From the NCBI GenBank assembly GCA_946699065.1, contig CAMPDV010000200.1:124001-188000 (forward strand): a DNA stretch of 64,000 nt, written 5' to 3'. Shown here piece after piece: positions 49,901-61,978 of this stretch. The stretch's first letter is position 1. Each line of letters begins with the position of its first letter. The DNA comes from Loxodes magnus (Eukaryota > Ciliophora > Karyorelictea > Loxodida > Loxodidae). The position numbers were made by a program, and so were the translations under genes. The notes under the pieces were generated by a model. The model saw only the letters and a list, made by a program, of their open reading frames with translations. It was not told the DNA's origin and ran no database searches.

Positions 49901-52354
49901 TTTCTTTTTTAAAATCTACAAAACACTAAAATGATTAGGAGAGAGCATATGATCAAGAAATGAATACAGAGTAACGAAACTTTCATCAGTTAAATAAAGG
50001 ATAAAGCATTACATCATTTATTGAAGCAGTACTAGGACAATTAATACCTGTTTAAACTGTTTGATTTAGATGAAAGTTAGAAGCAACGGATAGAGTAGAA
50101 GTTTCTTAAATATCAAAACTTATAAAGAGAATTACAGGAAAATAGTCTTGAGCAAGCTCTCATAACTGATTCATTCCATGAAAGTGTATTTATTCAAGAC
50201 TTCAATAAGAAAACTTAAAATTAACAAAATCACTAGAATAATGAAGACCTCGCTATTTTAGACTCAGCAGATTACAAGACTTTTAAGGAAAACAAAATAT
50301 ACATTAAATAGGTTCTAAAAAGCCTCTGAGAATATCCAAACAGGACATACCAAAGCTGCCTCAATTTCATTTACTTCTATAATGAAAATAAAAGTGAGAT
50401 GAACGTGATTGAAAATATATACCTTCTTAAATAATATTTCAAGCATATTAGTAATAAGAACAAATACAGGTGAAATATGTAAATATTAGATATCTTAAGA
50501 AGCGCCTTTCATTAGTTCTATACTTTATATCCTAACATGATAAACTTTGTGAAATATACGCTTGATTTTCCTGTTATCTCATATTAACCAATATGGACTA
50601 CGGAGTAAGAAGGACGAGGAATTAGTTTAGATAATGAAAGATTGACATTCCATGGCAACAAATTCTGGAGCTCATTAGATTTCTTCCAATTCTATCAAAA
50701 TAAAGAGAAAACACGGTTGCTATATTAAAGGATAGAAGATTAGATTTAATAAGAAAAGGGTAAGTCTGGCAGTTGATAGAGTGAGGTACAATTCGTGGAG
50801 ATATTAAGAGAGGAATTAATCCAAAGTAGATTCATAGAATGCGCTTATCTGGTTAAAAAGTGGATTGATAATAAACTAAACCAATAATTTAGCTTAAAAG
50901 CGATTATCTAAACAATAGAACTCAGCGAACTCATATGAGATATAAAAGAGATTTGAAAACAGTAATAGTGAAGTTCTGAGACTTTATTTGATTTTATCTG
51001 CTCAAAGAAAAAGTGATTGGATTTGAAGAAGTAGGATAAGAACTTGGAAACGATATTTTAAAACTAAAGCTAAAAATTGGAATGGAGAGATGAATATTAC
51101 GTGATATATATCTAATAGTTGCTTTAAAACCTGGAAAATGGGTTCTAAAATTTTAGGATCAAGAACGTAGAAAATAGTAACTTATTGGAATTAGAAGAGG
51201 AAATAGGTAAATTAAGAAAAATCTTAGAATGTAGTAAGAATGAGTAGCTTTAAAGCCATTTACCATTTTCAGTAAGAATTACAAAGAATGACAAAGAAAA
51301 CTGTCAATAGATGAAGAAAGGAGATACAATTCCAAATTAGGTTTCAAAACAGAAAGAAACGAATATTAATAAGGAAGTGAAAGCTTGAGTAAAAGGAAAT
51401 TGAATTGAAGATTGCAAAGGAGAAGATCATAATAGCTCTGGTTTGAATAAGGGAATAAGAATAAATAAAAATGATACTAAAATCAATTAAGATAGAAAAA
51501 TAAAGAAGACTCTTAAACTAAGCTTTAGCACTACATAGTGCTAATAACAAGGAGAAAGTAATTAGAATATAATTACTATTCAAGATACAGATGAAGAAAA
51601 TCTGGAAGAACTAAACTTAATTGAAAGAAGGATTTAAAGCCAAAACAGTTCAAATTTGAATCAGCAAATTTTTAATACACTTAGCAAATAATCTGGATCG
51701 GATAAAACCTAATAGGGGGAATAAAGGAATTAAGAGGATAAATCTTAATTATTTAAAGTAGTAAAAATCATATAAAGATACTAGAACGACAAAATTTAAA
51801 GTTAATAAGATAGTTAATAGAATAAAAGCATAAAGTAGCTTAGTATAAGATTAGAGTAGAATATAAAGAAACAAAAATAAGAAAGCAAAAACGAAAAAAA
51901 TTTCGATCAAAATTATCCACTAAAATTTCCTTAAGCCCAAGGAGAAGCAAATAAAGAGACTATTAACAGAAATTTTATTTACATAGACTGCGATTCAGAT
52001 GAGGAGATTAACTAAAATTTAGATCGTCAGATGCCAAGAGAAATGGAAAAAGAATGTAAGAAGCAAAAGAATAAAATAGGAGGAGATAAAAGCATATAAA
52101 AAAAATATCCTTTAAATGCAGATTATGAGAGTAAACTCCAATGATTTAAGATAGAAATATCTTTACTAAAAACCAAGCAGTATCAAGTAGAACATTAAAA
52201 GCCACTATTTGATTATTTGAAATCCTTTCTATTAGAAACAGCAAAATAAGGAAGAAACTAGAAGGAAGTACTTAATAATATTGGGATAGAGGAGAGAGAC
52301 TTAGCAGAAATATCTAAGCATTATTCTAATATTGGTAAATTTCTGGTTTAATGA
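46979..52354 (+). CDS. large unrecognised protein with helix-turn-helix-like segments (1791 aa)
   Basis: A single intronless frame of exactly 1,792 codons runs from ATG 46979 (MKNIQHSLRQRSIKWVSEKQ) to TGA 52352-52354. I do not recognise the family. Around residues 360-460 two consecutive helix-turn-helix-like segments stand out: WKASGGSTQEAIKSYGIDIS followed by a Lys-rich stretch (KEKKKKGKHR), then REQIVREMLKEGRNIQEISQ and AVQLTPIGLLGWIYGH. These resemble homeodomain-like or transposase-type DNA-binding helices. The middle (about 500-1300) is long and mostly alpha-helical. The last 450 residues are low-complexity Gln/Lys/Glu/Asn with acidic patches (QDTDEENLEELN, YIDCDSDEEINQ). No catalytic triad, zinc-finger or ATPase motif was seen. 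It could be a DNA-binding or domesticated factor; this is inference. Confidence 0.8.
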
Positions 52355-52383
52355 TTTTAATTCATTTCATGCTTATTAACTAA

Positions 52384-53352
52384 ATGCATCGTTTTTCGTG
52401 TCTTAAAAATTACTCAAGCATTTAAAGTTAAATCTAGTAAGCAGGCGTGGTGATTATTACTAAGCCACATAATGATACTCTATATGATTATTAAACGTTG
52501 CTATGTAAAAGGAAAGATAGGGGATCTTATCCAGGAGAGTGGGTATTTCCTGGTGGTAAAATTGAAGAATAGGATATTATTAGATAGCAAGCAGGAATCG
52601 ATTTTGAAATGACTCAAAGTACTTAGCTGTGGTAAGAACTCAATCATACCAATCTCAAACTTACAGCTATAAGAGAAACTCTTGAGGAAACTAATTTGTT
52701 ATGTGAAAGGCATGAAATTAAGGACAGAGCTGGATAGATTGCTTCGCTTGTGTTAAGTAAGAAAATTACTGCGCAAGATTTAGTGAAGTCAATAGATTTC
52801 ACGAGCTTGAATTTTATGGCTCGGTATATAACTCCTGAATATAAAAAAAGAAGGTATGATACAAGCTTCTATCTTTATACCTCATAAAGAGATGCCTTAA
52901 TTGTTGATTTGAATACAGAGGAAATGACTAAGTTTGAGTGGAAAACTCCATTGCAGTGACTACAAGAGTATTTATAAAATTACATTGTGATTCCTCCTCC
53001 TCTCATCCATTTGCTTTACTAGATGGCTCATTATAATACCTTTAAGAGCTTAAAAAAAGCAGCCATAGATAACGAAAGCGTTTTGAAATCAGTTCCAATG
53101 ATGGCTTAGAAGAAAGAAGCCTTTGATAGCAAATATTCTCAGTACAGTATAAATACAATATTTCCTGGTGATAAAAGACATCAATTTCCTGCTCCAGGCG
53201 ATTAGAAGGGCGTTCATGAATTTTTATCTGGGGATAACTGTTTCGACATTAAGATAAGTGACAACATTAAAGTACTATAGAACTTTAGTAACTTCAAGGT
53301 ACTTATAAAGAACGATGTAGGTGCCTAGAAGTTGGAGTTAGTGAAGAGATGA
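52384..53352 (+). CDS. NUDT19: NUDT19-like Nudix hydrolase (322 aa)
   Basis: Nudix enzymes cleave nucleoside diphosphates linked to another moiety. NUDT19 proteins act on CoA and acyl-CoA in mitochondria or peroxisomes. The Nudix box is present but split: GEWVFPGGKIEE, an insertion of about 34 residues, then TAIRETLEETNLL with the REx2EE core. A long insertion at this place is characteristic of NUDT19. Upstream is GVVIITKPHNDTL, with the core strand LLCKRKDRGSYPG. The C-terminal half includes YDTSFYLYTSQRDALI, EMTKFEWKTPLQW and IPPPLIHLLYQM. No C-terminal peroxisomal tripeptide is seen. The N-terminus (MHRFSCLKNY) could be a short mitochondrial presequence. It is a single frame of 323 codons with stop TGA then TAA. 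The ATG lies only 29 bp after the upstream gene's TGA. Confidence 0.92.
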
Positions 53353-54411
53353 TAATATTAATTTGTTTGCATTAACAACATTAAATGAGTAACTGTACTT
53401 CAAAATAATTGCTAAAGCTCTCATCCGTAATAAAATATTAACTACAAGTAATTACTGAAGAGACGTAAATTGACTAACTTCTATGTTGATAGCTATTAAA
53501 ATATTAAGATATTTGTTCTTTGCGTTTCTATAATATTTTTTGCATAATTGCTATTCTGAAAATTGGAATTCCCTTTTCAAATTTTTAAGGGTAAATTTAT
53601 TCATTTGCATAGAGTAAAAAAATTCAGCTATGATACTAAGTATAAGTTGGAGGAAACTGTTATTGGCTATGTTTTATTGGTAAAAAGTTATAGTACAGAC
53701 GCTATTTATTTAAGCTAATCCATGTTAACTGTTTATTTTTCGCGAAGCTAAATGGTTTAACCATTCTAGTTATTCTAAGTGAGATGCATAACGGAGATGA
53801 TGAGTACTATTTATAGAATTAAATCAAGCATATCTACTTAGTGATGTTGAGTATTATAGACTACTTATTAAAGAAAAAGCCATAAGTATAAATAAATAGC
53901 AGAAGATACATGCTATGACTTGATCTTTTTAGCTGTAGTGGTCACTTCCTAGTATATCATGATTTTTATATCTATCTTTCTGTAAGCATTAACTTTTAGC
54001 ATATGCTAATCAAGTTCGCTCATAAGAGTAAGAAAATCTGTCACATCTAAGATTATCGATAGACTTATACTTAGAACATATTAAATACCCATGTCCTATA
54101 AATCAACGATATAGTTTAATAATATATTTTATTTGGATTTTTCATTCGAAATCCTATCAATTTACTATGCATGAATAAAAGTGGGTATTTAATGATACTA
54201 TCATCAGAAGATGATACTGGAAATAATTCCTCCAAAAGATTAAGCACTCTTAAATAAAGTTAGACAATGAATAGCTCTATGCCTGCTAAATTTGCAAGGA
54301 GTTAGTAGCTAACAGAAGATCTTAGGGTTATTAATCAATTTATTAAAATTAGTTTAAAGCGCTTAATATCAAATCAGATTCTAAATTAAAATAAACAGTT
54401 TTAAACCTTTT
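53353..54411. other. AT-rich convergent intergenic stretch
   Basis: About 1.06 kb between the 3' ends of the Nudix gene (plus) and the Myb gene (minus). No gene, RNA or repeat recognised. Confidence 0.45.
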
Positions 54412-55296
54412 TCAGTTAATTTTCTTGTTATTGCTGTTAAATTGAAAATTATAAAAACTCGCATTTTTGAAATACTCGCTTGGAGTGGCTGGGAACTAGA
54501 AGTAGCTTTAACTGCGGGGTGTCATGTATATCATACTTGATGGAGTTGGAATCTGTAATGAATTTCCGTTTAATGGAGAAAGAATCATTGCTAGTTGTGA
54601 GTTTGGAGATATTAGATCAAATTAGAGTGGTTTCTGTTATATAGGTTGGATGTTATTTTCTGGCTCAATCTCAGGTTTTGGTGTAACGATTATAAATTCT
54701 TCTTCATTTTTAATTTCAAAATTTTTAAATGCTCTAGATGCTGAATCTATATTTAATAATCCATCAGATCTATTCTCATTCTCTTTCTCAATCTAACCTT
54801 ATTTTTCCTCTTCATTTTTCTCTATTTTAACAATCTGTTGCTCCATTCCAGTTTTATCCATAAAATTGAATTACAAATCTTATACAGTTTACTATTTCTT
54901 TTGTTATCTTGCCTCTTTCATTTTAAGTTTTTTCTCTTAAATTCTAATTTCTTTTCTTATCCTTCTTTCTATTATCCTCTTCTAAGCATTGTATTTATTT
55001 TTTGCGTCCATTGGAGATCTACCGGGTAGGTACACACTAATTGCTTTCCATTTATTTCCTAATATTTTTTGTTTCTCGAATAAGATTTTGTATTCTTCTT
55101 CAGTCCATGCTTCCTTATTTACTTTATTGTCAAGATGATTCAGTCATCTTTCTCTGCACATCTTACTAGTTCTATCTCTTATACCGAATTTTTCATACAA
55201 ATTCCTCGCTATAAACTTTCACTTATTTCCATATATCTCATAAAGCTTCAATATTGCTTAATCCTCCTTTTCAGTCCAAGGATTTCTTTTTTCCAT
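54412..55296 (-). CDS. R2R3-type Myb DNA-binding protein (294 aa)
   Basis: Two Myb repeats lie at the very N-terminus. Repeat one begins RNPWTEKEDQAILKLYEIYG and ends CRERWLNHLDNKV (Trp coded by TGA). Repeat two begins KEAWTEEEYKILFEKQK and continues GNKWKAISVYLPGRSPMDAK followed by NKY. The spaced tryptophans and the SKMCRERW recognition helix are those of R2R3 Myb factors, which bind DNA as transcription or cell-cycle regulators. A basic helical linker follows, then a Glu/Gln-rich acidic region. The Pro/Ser/Thr-rich tail has repeated S/TP sites (SPNSQLAMILSPLNG, PATPSEYF), plausible kinase targets and an activation domain. It is a single frame of 295 codons with stop TGA 54414-54412. Target genes are unknown. 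Confidence 0.93.
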
Positions 55297-55928
55297 ATTG
55301 TTATTATAAAGCATGAAACTTAATTTTCTTTTAAATTAGATTTTAAATATTTTACTTTTGGTCCCTAATTTTTATAACTTACTTACTTCAAGTTATATAA
55401 TTAGCTCTTTGATACTCTTACACATTTGGAGTCTCTTTACCATGTGAACTATTATTTCATTTTTAATATAATTACCTATTCATAATTCATTTGAGCTTTG
55501 CTATGATATAGCCATTGGGAATGGAAAAAGGTATGTTACTCTAAGTTGAAGGTAAGGGAGTAACTATATGATGGTTTAGTATATAAGTATATACATTCGC
55601 TAGTCTTTAGATAGACTACTTTGGGTGTAGTATATAGTCACAGCCCATAATGGAGGGGCTCTATATTACTATTCCCAATTTACAACTTTCATGTCACTTG
55701 TTTTCAAACTAAAAGAAGCCTCTATATCGATAGCCATTCTTATATATATAAACAATAAGCATCTAAAGCAATGGTAGAAAGCAATACCATTACACTTGAT
55801 GACACATATAGTGGCACATAAGTATAAGATAACGTGATTAATCTATATAGGATAGTTAGTAAAGAACATAAAGATAAAAGATAGATTTAAACTGTAAAAA
55901 GTAATATTCTGTTGCTTATTAAATTATC
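55297..55928. other. divergent intergenic region
   Basis: It lies between the divergent starts of the Myb gene (minus) and the axonemal-domain gene (plus), so it should carry both promoters. It is A/T-rich, with no recognised motif. Confidence 0.5.
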
Positions 55929-58900
55929 ATGCTAAACGCTTAAGTTAAATTACCAACTATCACTCGCGTTATTCTAACCCCAACTCCTAGCTAACCTTAT
56001 GAAGGAAAGTAGATTCAGACTTCCTAACCTAAAAGCACTAGATCGAGCTCGGTGAAAATTGATTTCAGAAATTAAGGGTTTTTGACGAGTAAACCTTATA
56101 CTTCTGAGTATATCGAAGAGGAGTAGCTTGAAGATGTGTTTAAGTTAAAAATGAACTAAAGATAGAGAAATAACGCGCAGCTACTTAATGAGTTAGTTAG
56201 TACTTCTAAAATTCCAACCAGCTTATCAAAAAGCAACCAAACACAATCCTAGAATTTGAACATATCAAGAGATATAAGTCATTTACTAGACAGCGTAGTT
56301 AAACAGAAGAAAGATAACGTTTTACTACCTCTAATGAAGAACTAGCCAGTTAATCCAAATAATTCTCAGAGTGAGGACGAAGATTTTGAATAGAAGTATA
56401 AGAAACATAGTAGGTTGAGCCTAACTAAGTAATCAAATCCCAAAAATTCGATTTCTAAAGAAGAGAATAAATAAGAAGCATCTCTGAGCAAAGTGACTTA
56501 TAACCTAAGTTTAGTCAAAGATAATTCCAGGATACAAACTTCGTAGATCTAAAACGAAATTAAAAGCATCATTCATGCTATTCCAGAGGATAAAGTTAGT
56601 TTACAACAGATTAATTAATACCAGTATGAGTGTGAGAGCATAATCAAGCCTAAAATTAATAACGTCTGAGAAAGTTAATCTGCTAACTAAAAAAGCACAT
56701 CAAGTCAGAAAAAAAAGAGCCAATGTTAGGAAGATTTCAAGTAAGGTTCTTCAATATTCTCAATAAAAACGCCTGTAAACAAATGGTCCTTGGATAGCTT
56801 ATAGCACAAGAGCGATAGCTTGCTTAACATTGAGTAACTTAAATCAAAAATATCTTAAGAGCATGTAACACTATTCAAAAGGAAAGTCATTAAGAACTTA
56901 CTTAATAGTGGCATGTTCTCATAGTTCGTCATGCTATAAAATGAAAAATATTACCCTGATTTCAGTAAAATGATACAGAAAAAGCAAGATTTAGGTCTTC
57001 CATCAGGAAGGAAAGAAGTCGAACTACTGAGAGAGTGGATGGATGACATGCTTTTTAAGTATGTTTACGATGAGAACATCATAAGTCAGATAATTAACTA
57101 AGATAATAAAGAAGAAAAAATAAGAATCAATGCAAATTAAAATACCCAGCTTCTCAGCAAAATCGAAGCACTTTAAGTAATAATGGATATTAGCTTTGAA
57201 GAACTTGTTCGTTAGGTTAAGGTTTAATGCTTTGATAGAGGTGACTTGATCGAGAAACTATGGAATTGTCATATGTTCTTAGCATAGAAAATATAGAAGC
57301 AAATATCTAATAAAGATAAGTAACTCCAAAAGAAGGAAAGATGATTACAAGAAGAGCTTGAAAGACTGAAACCATTACAAGAAATTTATCCTTTATTGAT
57401 GTCAATATAATAGAGGCATAAGGAAAACCCAGAGTAGATACTAAAGAACTACGAAAAATCGAAAGAGGTCTTCTAGATGTGCGAGCGAATGGAAAAGAAA
57501 ATCTAAAAAATCAAACAAGTTAATTAAGCTTTTTAGAATGATATCATCAAGAAAAAGTTTAGAATAGAATAACTACAGAAATATCTTGAGCAAGTATTAA
57601 ACATTAACCAAAGTAACGTCTAAAAGAGACTGGATCATTATTAAAAGCACCTATAAAAGTACAATTTCATCACTGAAGAGGATGAATAATACCTATATAC
57701 GGTTGAGTAAGTAATTTGCAAAATGTCGTATTTAGACCCTGCAAAATAGGAGGATGATTTTTTTCAAACAACATCAATCGATGAAAACGAACTTATGGAA
57801 AATCTAGATTTTAAGGTAGAATCGTATGAGCAGTATGAATAAATGTAAGCTTAAGAAAATTAAAATACTGTAGTTGAGTAAACTTAATAGGTATTTAAGT
57901 AATAGAGACCAGAATGAATGGAGTCGTAGTTTAAGTAGTATCTACTAAGTAAAATAGGAGAGGAAGAATGGCTACATTTATAGCTGTATACGGTCAATAA
58001 ACTAGAGGAGATATTTTAAGACAAAGTGATTTATTTGGAATAAGAAGAAATGAAGAATATTACCTTTTTAACTGAGCCTAACAATATTGTTGAGCAAGGA
58101 TATATATTATAGTAGATGCTGAACAAACAATGTGTAGATGCTGAGATGTAATACGACTAAAAACTAGCGAGTAAGTTTAGAAAGCAGCAGAACGCTAAAA
58201 AGCCAAAATCCAAGCAGGAAAATATCGTGGAGGCTGTACCTATGAGCTAGATAGAGCAATAGGTTTGGAAATAAAATTTTGAAAAACTCCTGGTTGATTT
58301 GAAGCCTTTTCCAACATAACAAGAGCATCTTTGCAAGTATCTAACTAACTTTCAACAACTATAACATATAAACTTAGAAGAAACGATTAAAGAGATATGC
58401 ACTGAGATGTTTTAAAGCGTGACTACATAGACTTGAACTGATTAATAGCTATAATCAATTTTATAAGAATAGCAGGAGAAGAACTTAGAAGATTAATTAG
58501 ATTTTAAAGGCCGTTCGTAAACCAAGAAGAACAGTTATGGTTTTTAAATCAAGGAAAATGTAAGTGAGCTATTCTAAAGGCTTTGCTATTTAGAAAAGAA
58601 GAATAAACTGTAAGTCATAATGCAGAAATGATGTCTTAGAAGATGGTGATTTTGTTAAAACAGCGCTTAATTTGAGATCATCATTAGAAAGAGTGTCCCA
58701 GAGATTTTCACACATGAAGTAGCAAAAAGTGGAAGTCAAGTAAGATAGAGAACAGCAAACTGATTTAAATAATGATGCTCTTGTTCTTGGTATTCTCAAT
58801 AAGCTTGAATCTCTTGGGTAAGGATAACTTTAAATTAGTGATCCTCGAGACTAAGAGGAAAATCTAAAGGAAAAGAAGATACTAGATGAGTTTGAGGAAA

Positions 58901-60187
58901 GATATCAATAATTCTTAAAAGAGAGAAACTAGAAACCATCAGAAACCTAAAAGACGAAAAATCAAAGACCCAAGAATTCGTAGTAGATATAAAATGGCTA
59001 AGCTAAGGAAAATATTAAAGCTAATGCTAGAGTAGAAACCAATTAGAAGGCAAAGTAGAATAATGTTGTTAAAAAGAAATCAAAATCACCATAGAAGTAG
59101 CAATAGTAAAGACATACCTAAGTGATTCCTTAAGAACATATAGAGAAAATTTAGAAAGATCGAATAAATACTTAGAAAGCAGCAATTACATCTTAGACAT
59201 TTTCAACAACAGAGTCAGCAAAAAAATGTACAGTAATACAAGAATTCAATATAGGCAAGTGGAAAAAATCCAAAAAGGCACCTCATTAGTGCATTGAGCT
59301 ACTCATAAAAATCTAAAATTAAATTCAGCAACCTAATTTTAAGCTTGTCTGCAAGATGAGGTTGAGCGCCTTACTGAAGTTAATCAACGGTATATATGAA
59401 GACAAGCTTCAAACTACTAATGAAGCTCAGCAAAAAAGTCACTTATTTGAGTACTTATATGACAATTTACTGGTAAGTTCAATTTACTTGTAGCATAAAT
59501 ATGGAATGAAGAACATTTCAGATAACAAATACACTGAAACCATCTATGCTGTTATGTTTTACATCACTCAGTCAAAACGAGTAACGAACTTTCTAAAGTT
59601 CCTTAACATTACACCTGAATACAGCTTTTCGTAGGAAGAACTGAACTTCTATATGCAAGCTAACGAATATTTGAAAACATGTGCATTAGGATTTAACATT
59701 GCGAACGATGAAGGAGCGGCAATTTAGTGAATTTCTTTAGAACGAGCATAACACTGCATTTAATACTTCTTTCAAGATAAACTTAATGCATTAGAGACTG
59801 AAGAACTAAATAAAGAGGTATTTTATAATTCAGATTGAAAAATAAGTAGATAGAAAGTTAAAAGGAATTCAGAGGATTGACAAGGAAAATTTCTTAGAAA
59901 ACTGTATCTAATATTTCCAAAAAGTGAGGCGAAAGATATACTAGAAAGTAAAGGATATGCTCCCTCAGAAAGATTAGCTTGATTTAAATCTTAGTATTTC
60001 ACTTGAAAACTTCTATACTAAAGAAGAAATTCTAACTGTCATCAGTAAAATGTAGTTAGAAGTATCTTAAGAGAAATTTGAGTTTTATTGGAATGAGAAA
60101 AAAGAAGGGGAGGAAGATTGTATTAATCTAGAGGCGTTTTTAGTGATGTTAATAAATCTTAAGATATTCGATCTAACTGTGGAATGA
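55929..60187 (+). CDS. axonemal dynein light chain domain-containing protein (1408 aa)
   Basis: A coiled-coil protein with a motif typical of the axonemal dynein light chain domain: SFEELVRQVKVQCFDRGDLI at about residue 430, matching the ELIRQVT..C.ERG.LL signature of DNALI1/p28, followed by a long helix. The AXDND1 family has this domain in a large protein, so an inner-arm or other axonemal role is likely. The N-terminal 300 residues are disordered and Ser/Gln-rich. Two helical regions follow the signature, then a low-complexity Lys/Gln linker around 950-1050. The folded helical C-terminus includes LSALLKLINGIYEDKLQ and EEDCINLEAFLVML. Introns of 16 nt at 58610-58625 and 59818-59833 are required; the spliced length is exactly 1,409 codons, ending at TGA 60185-60187. 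AXDND1 orthology is likely but not certain. Confidence 0.8.
58610..58625 (+). other. 16-nt intron
   Basis: GTAAGTCATAATGCAG. Removal joins YLEKKNKL to NDVLEDGDFVKTALNLRSSL and keeps the frame for the following 400 codons. Confidence 0.88.
59818..59833 (+). other. 16-nt intron
   Basis: GTATTTTATAATTCAG. Removal joins LETEELNKE to IEKQVDRKLKGIQ and leads to the TGA stop in frame. Confidence 0.88.
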
Positions 60188-60636
60188 CATTTCTTTTATT
60201 TGATTATAATTCCATAAATAACTGCCTGAAGTAATAGAAAGTGTAATATTGTATTTATACATATTCAATCTATTAACTATTTTGATTTCATGAAAAGAAG
60301 AACCAAATTTTTTATTTGCTAGGATCACATTTCCAAAAACAGATGTTCACAGTCTTTAATAAAGACTTGACAGTATCTTCCAATATGCTCTATTAAGTTA
60401 GCTAACTTTTCTCCTTCATATTATCAATCAAAAAGTTACTGTATTCACTCTATTCTATAAAATGCTTTACTTAACGTTTGTTTATTTAAATCTGGTATGA
60501 TAATAAGATGAAACGTATTTACTAGTTTTGATATGAATTTACTAATTAAAATAGACTTTTTAAGATTGTATGTACCATTGGTTAGTTTGTTTTATCAGAT
60601 TGAAGTTCAACGTAGAAATTTTAATAAACTAAAATA
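60188..60636. other. AT-rich spacer (450 bp)
   Basis: It lies between two plus-strand genes and should carry the SPFH gene promoter. Nothing else is seen. Confidence 0.5.
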
Positions 60637-61605
60637 ATGTCATTAGGCAAAGTCGCGGAGATAGAGATGGCAGAGTCAAATTTCCCTAAACATTAAAAAG
60701 CTGAACATGATGATGAGAGAAAAGTGGAGATTAAAGAAGTGCAGTATGAAGGAATGCATGATTAAGGTGATGGATTGGGAAGTTGTTACAAGTGTCTTCT
60801 AAAATGTTGTGGTGAGATAGCTTGTAAGATATGCTGTATACCTTGTGCGTGGAGAAAACTTGGACCAGTTAAGATAATTTAAGAAGGTTTTGTTGGCATT
60901 TTAACGGAATATGGAGCTTATTCGAAGGTGTAAATGCCTGGTTTATATGTTTTCAATCCTTGCATACATAAATACATAGATATCGACCTAAGAGTAGTTA
61001 CATAAGATGTAGAAGCTCAAAACTTGGTAACTGGAGACAGTGTCACTATTAAAATCGATGCTGTTGTTTACTGGAGAATTTTCAATCCAGTTCTTGCTGC
61101 TTTCTAGGTTAATAATATACTCAATGCAATGTCTAACTTAACTCAAGGAACAATGAAGAATGTGATAGCAGGAAATAAACTATAGGATATTTTAAGTGGA
61201 ACCGTTAATCTTGATGCATAACTTAAAAATATTATCGATAAGAAATCTGATCCATGGGGAGTTGATGTAATTGGAGTTGATATTAAAATGATTTGACTTC
61301 CTGAATCTATGTAGAGAATGATGGCTATCACAGCTGAATCTTAAAAAGAAAGAGAAGCAAAAGTAATTCAAGCAGAAGGTAACAGAGACGCCGCTGTTAT
61401 AATGAAGCAGGCTGCTGATGAAATGAACAAAAATCCACTTTCCTTATAACTCCAATATTTCGAAGTATTGAAAGAGATAGCTACTGAGAAAAAAAGTACA
61501 TTTGTTTTACCTGATTCTATTTGGAACATGAGTGCTGCATTTACGCCTTCTAAAGAAACCTTAGAAAAATTGAACTTTCAACCATAGTATCAAAAGTTTG
61601 ATTGA
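60637..61605 (+). CDS. stomatin/SPFH-domain membrane protein (322 aa)
   Basis: SPFH proteins oligomerise on the inner face of membranes and organise lipid microdomains or regulate channels. After an acidic N-terminus come a Cys-rich stretch (CYKCLLKCCGEIACKICCIP), probably palmitoylated and membrane-inserted in place of the usual hairpin, and the SPFH core. The core runs through IIQEGFVGILTEYGAYSKVQ, MPGLYVFNP, DLRVVTQDVEAQNLVTGDSV, VVYWRIFNP, GVDVIGVDIKMIWLPESMQR (Trp coded by TGA) and ITAESQKEREAKVIQAEGNR. The last is the conserved helix after the domain. It is most like the slipin/stomatin branch. The frame is 323 codons, ending at TGA 61603-61605 after NFQPQYQKFD. If that TGA were read as Trp, a short hydrophobic tail would follow, so the C-terminus has slight doubt. 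Confidence 0.93.
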
Positions 61606-61978
61606 TTCATCGAATACTTAATACATCAGTTATATTCATTTTTATTCATATTGCTAAAGAAACTGATATATATATAAAGTACCACTATAAAAAGCTAATT
61701 TAAGTTAAATCAAAACTATTCTTGCATTATTTAATCAATTGAAAGTAAAATGCTAAATTATAGTATAGGGATTTTATATATGGTAGATGAAAGGAGACAT
61801 AGCAAATAGATAGCACTATAATTAAGTATAACTTGATATTTCTTGTAATCGAATGTCAAAGTTATGAAAATACCCAGCATGGGTAGTAATGTAAGCATAA
61901 CATTTAATACGTTATATGTAGGTTAATTCGCTTATATAGTTAAAAGCATTTTATTAGAAATTTGTTAAAGGATAAAAG
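61606..61978. other. convergent spacer (about 370 bp)
   Basis: It lies between the SPFH gene end (plus) and the Cys-rich protein end (minus). If TAA 61981-61979 is not the stop of the latter, its frame would continue to TGA 61858-61856 inside this spacer. Confidence 0.5.
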
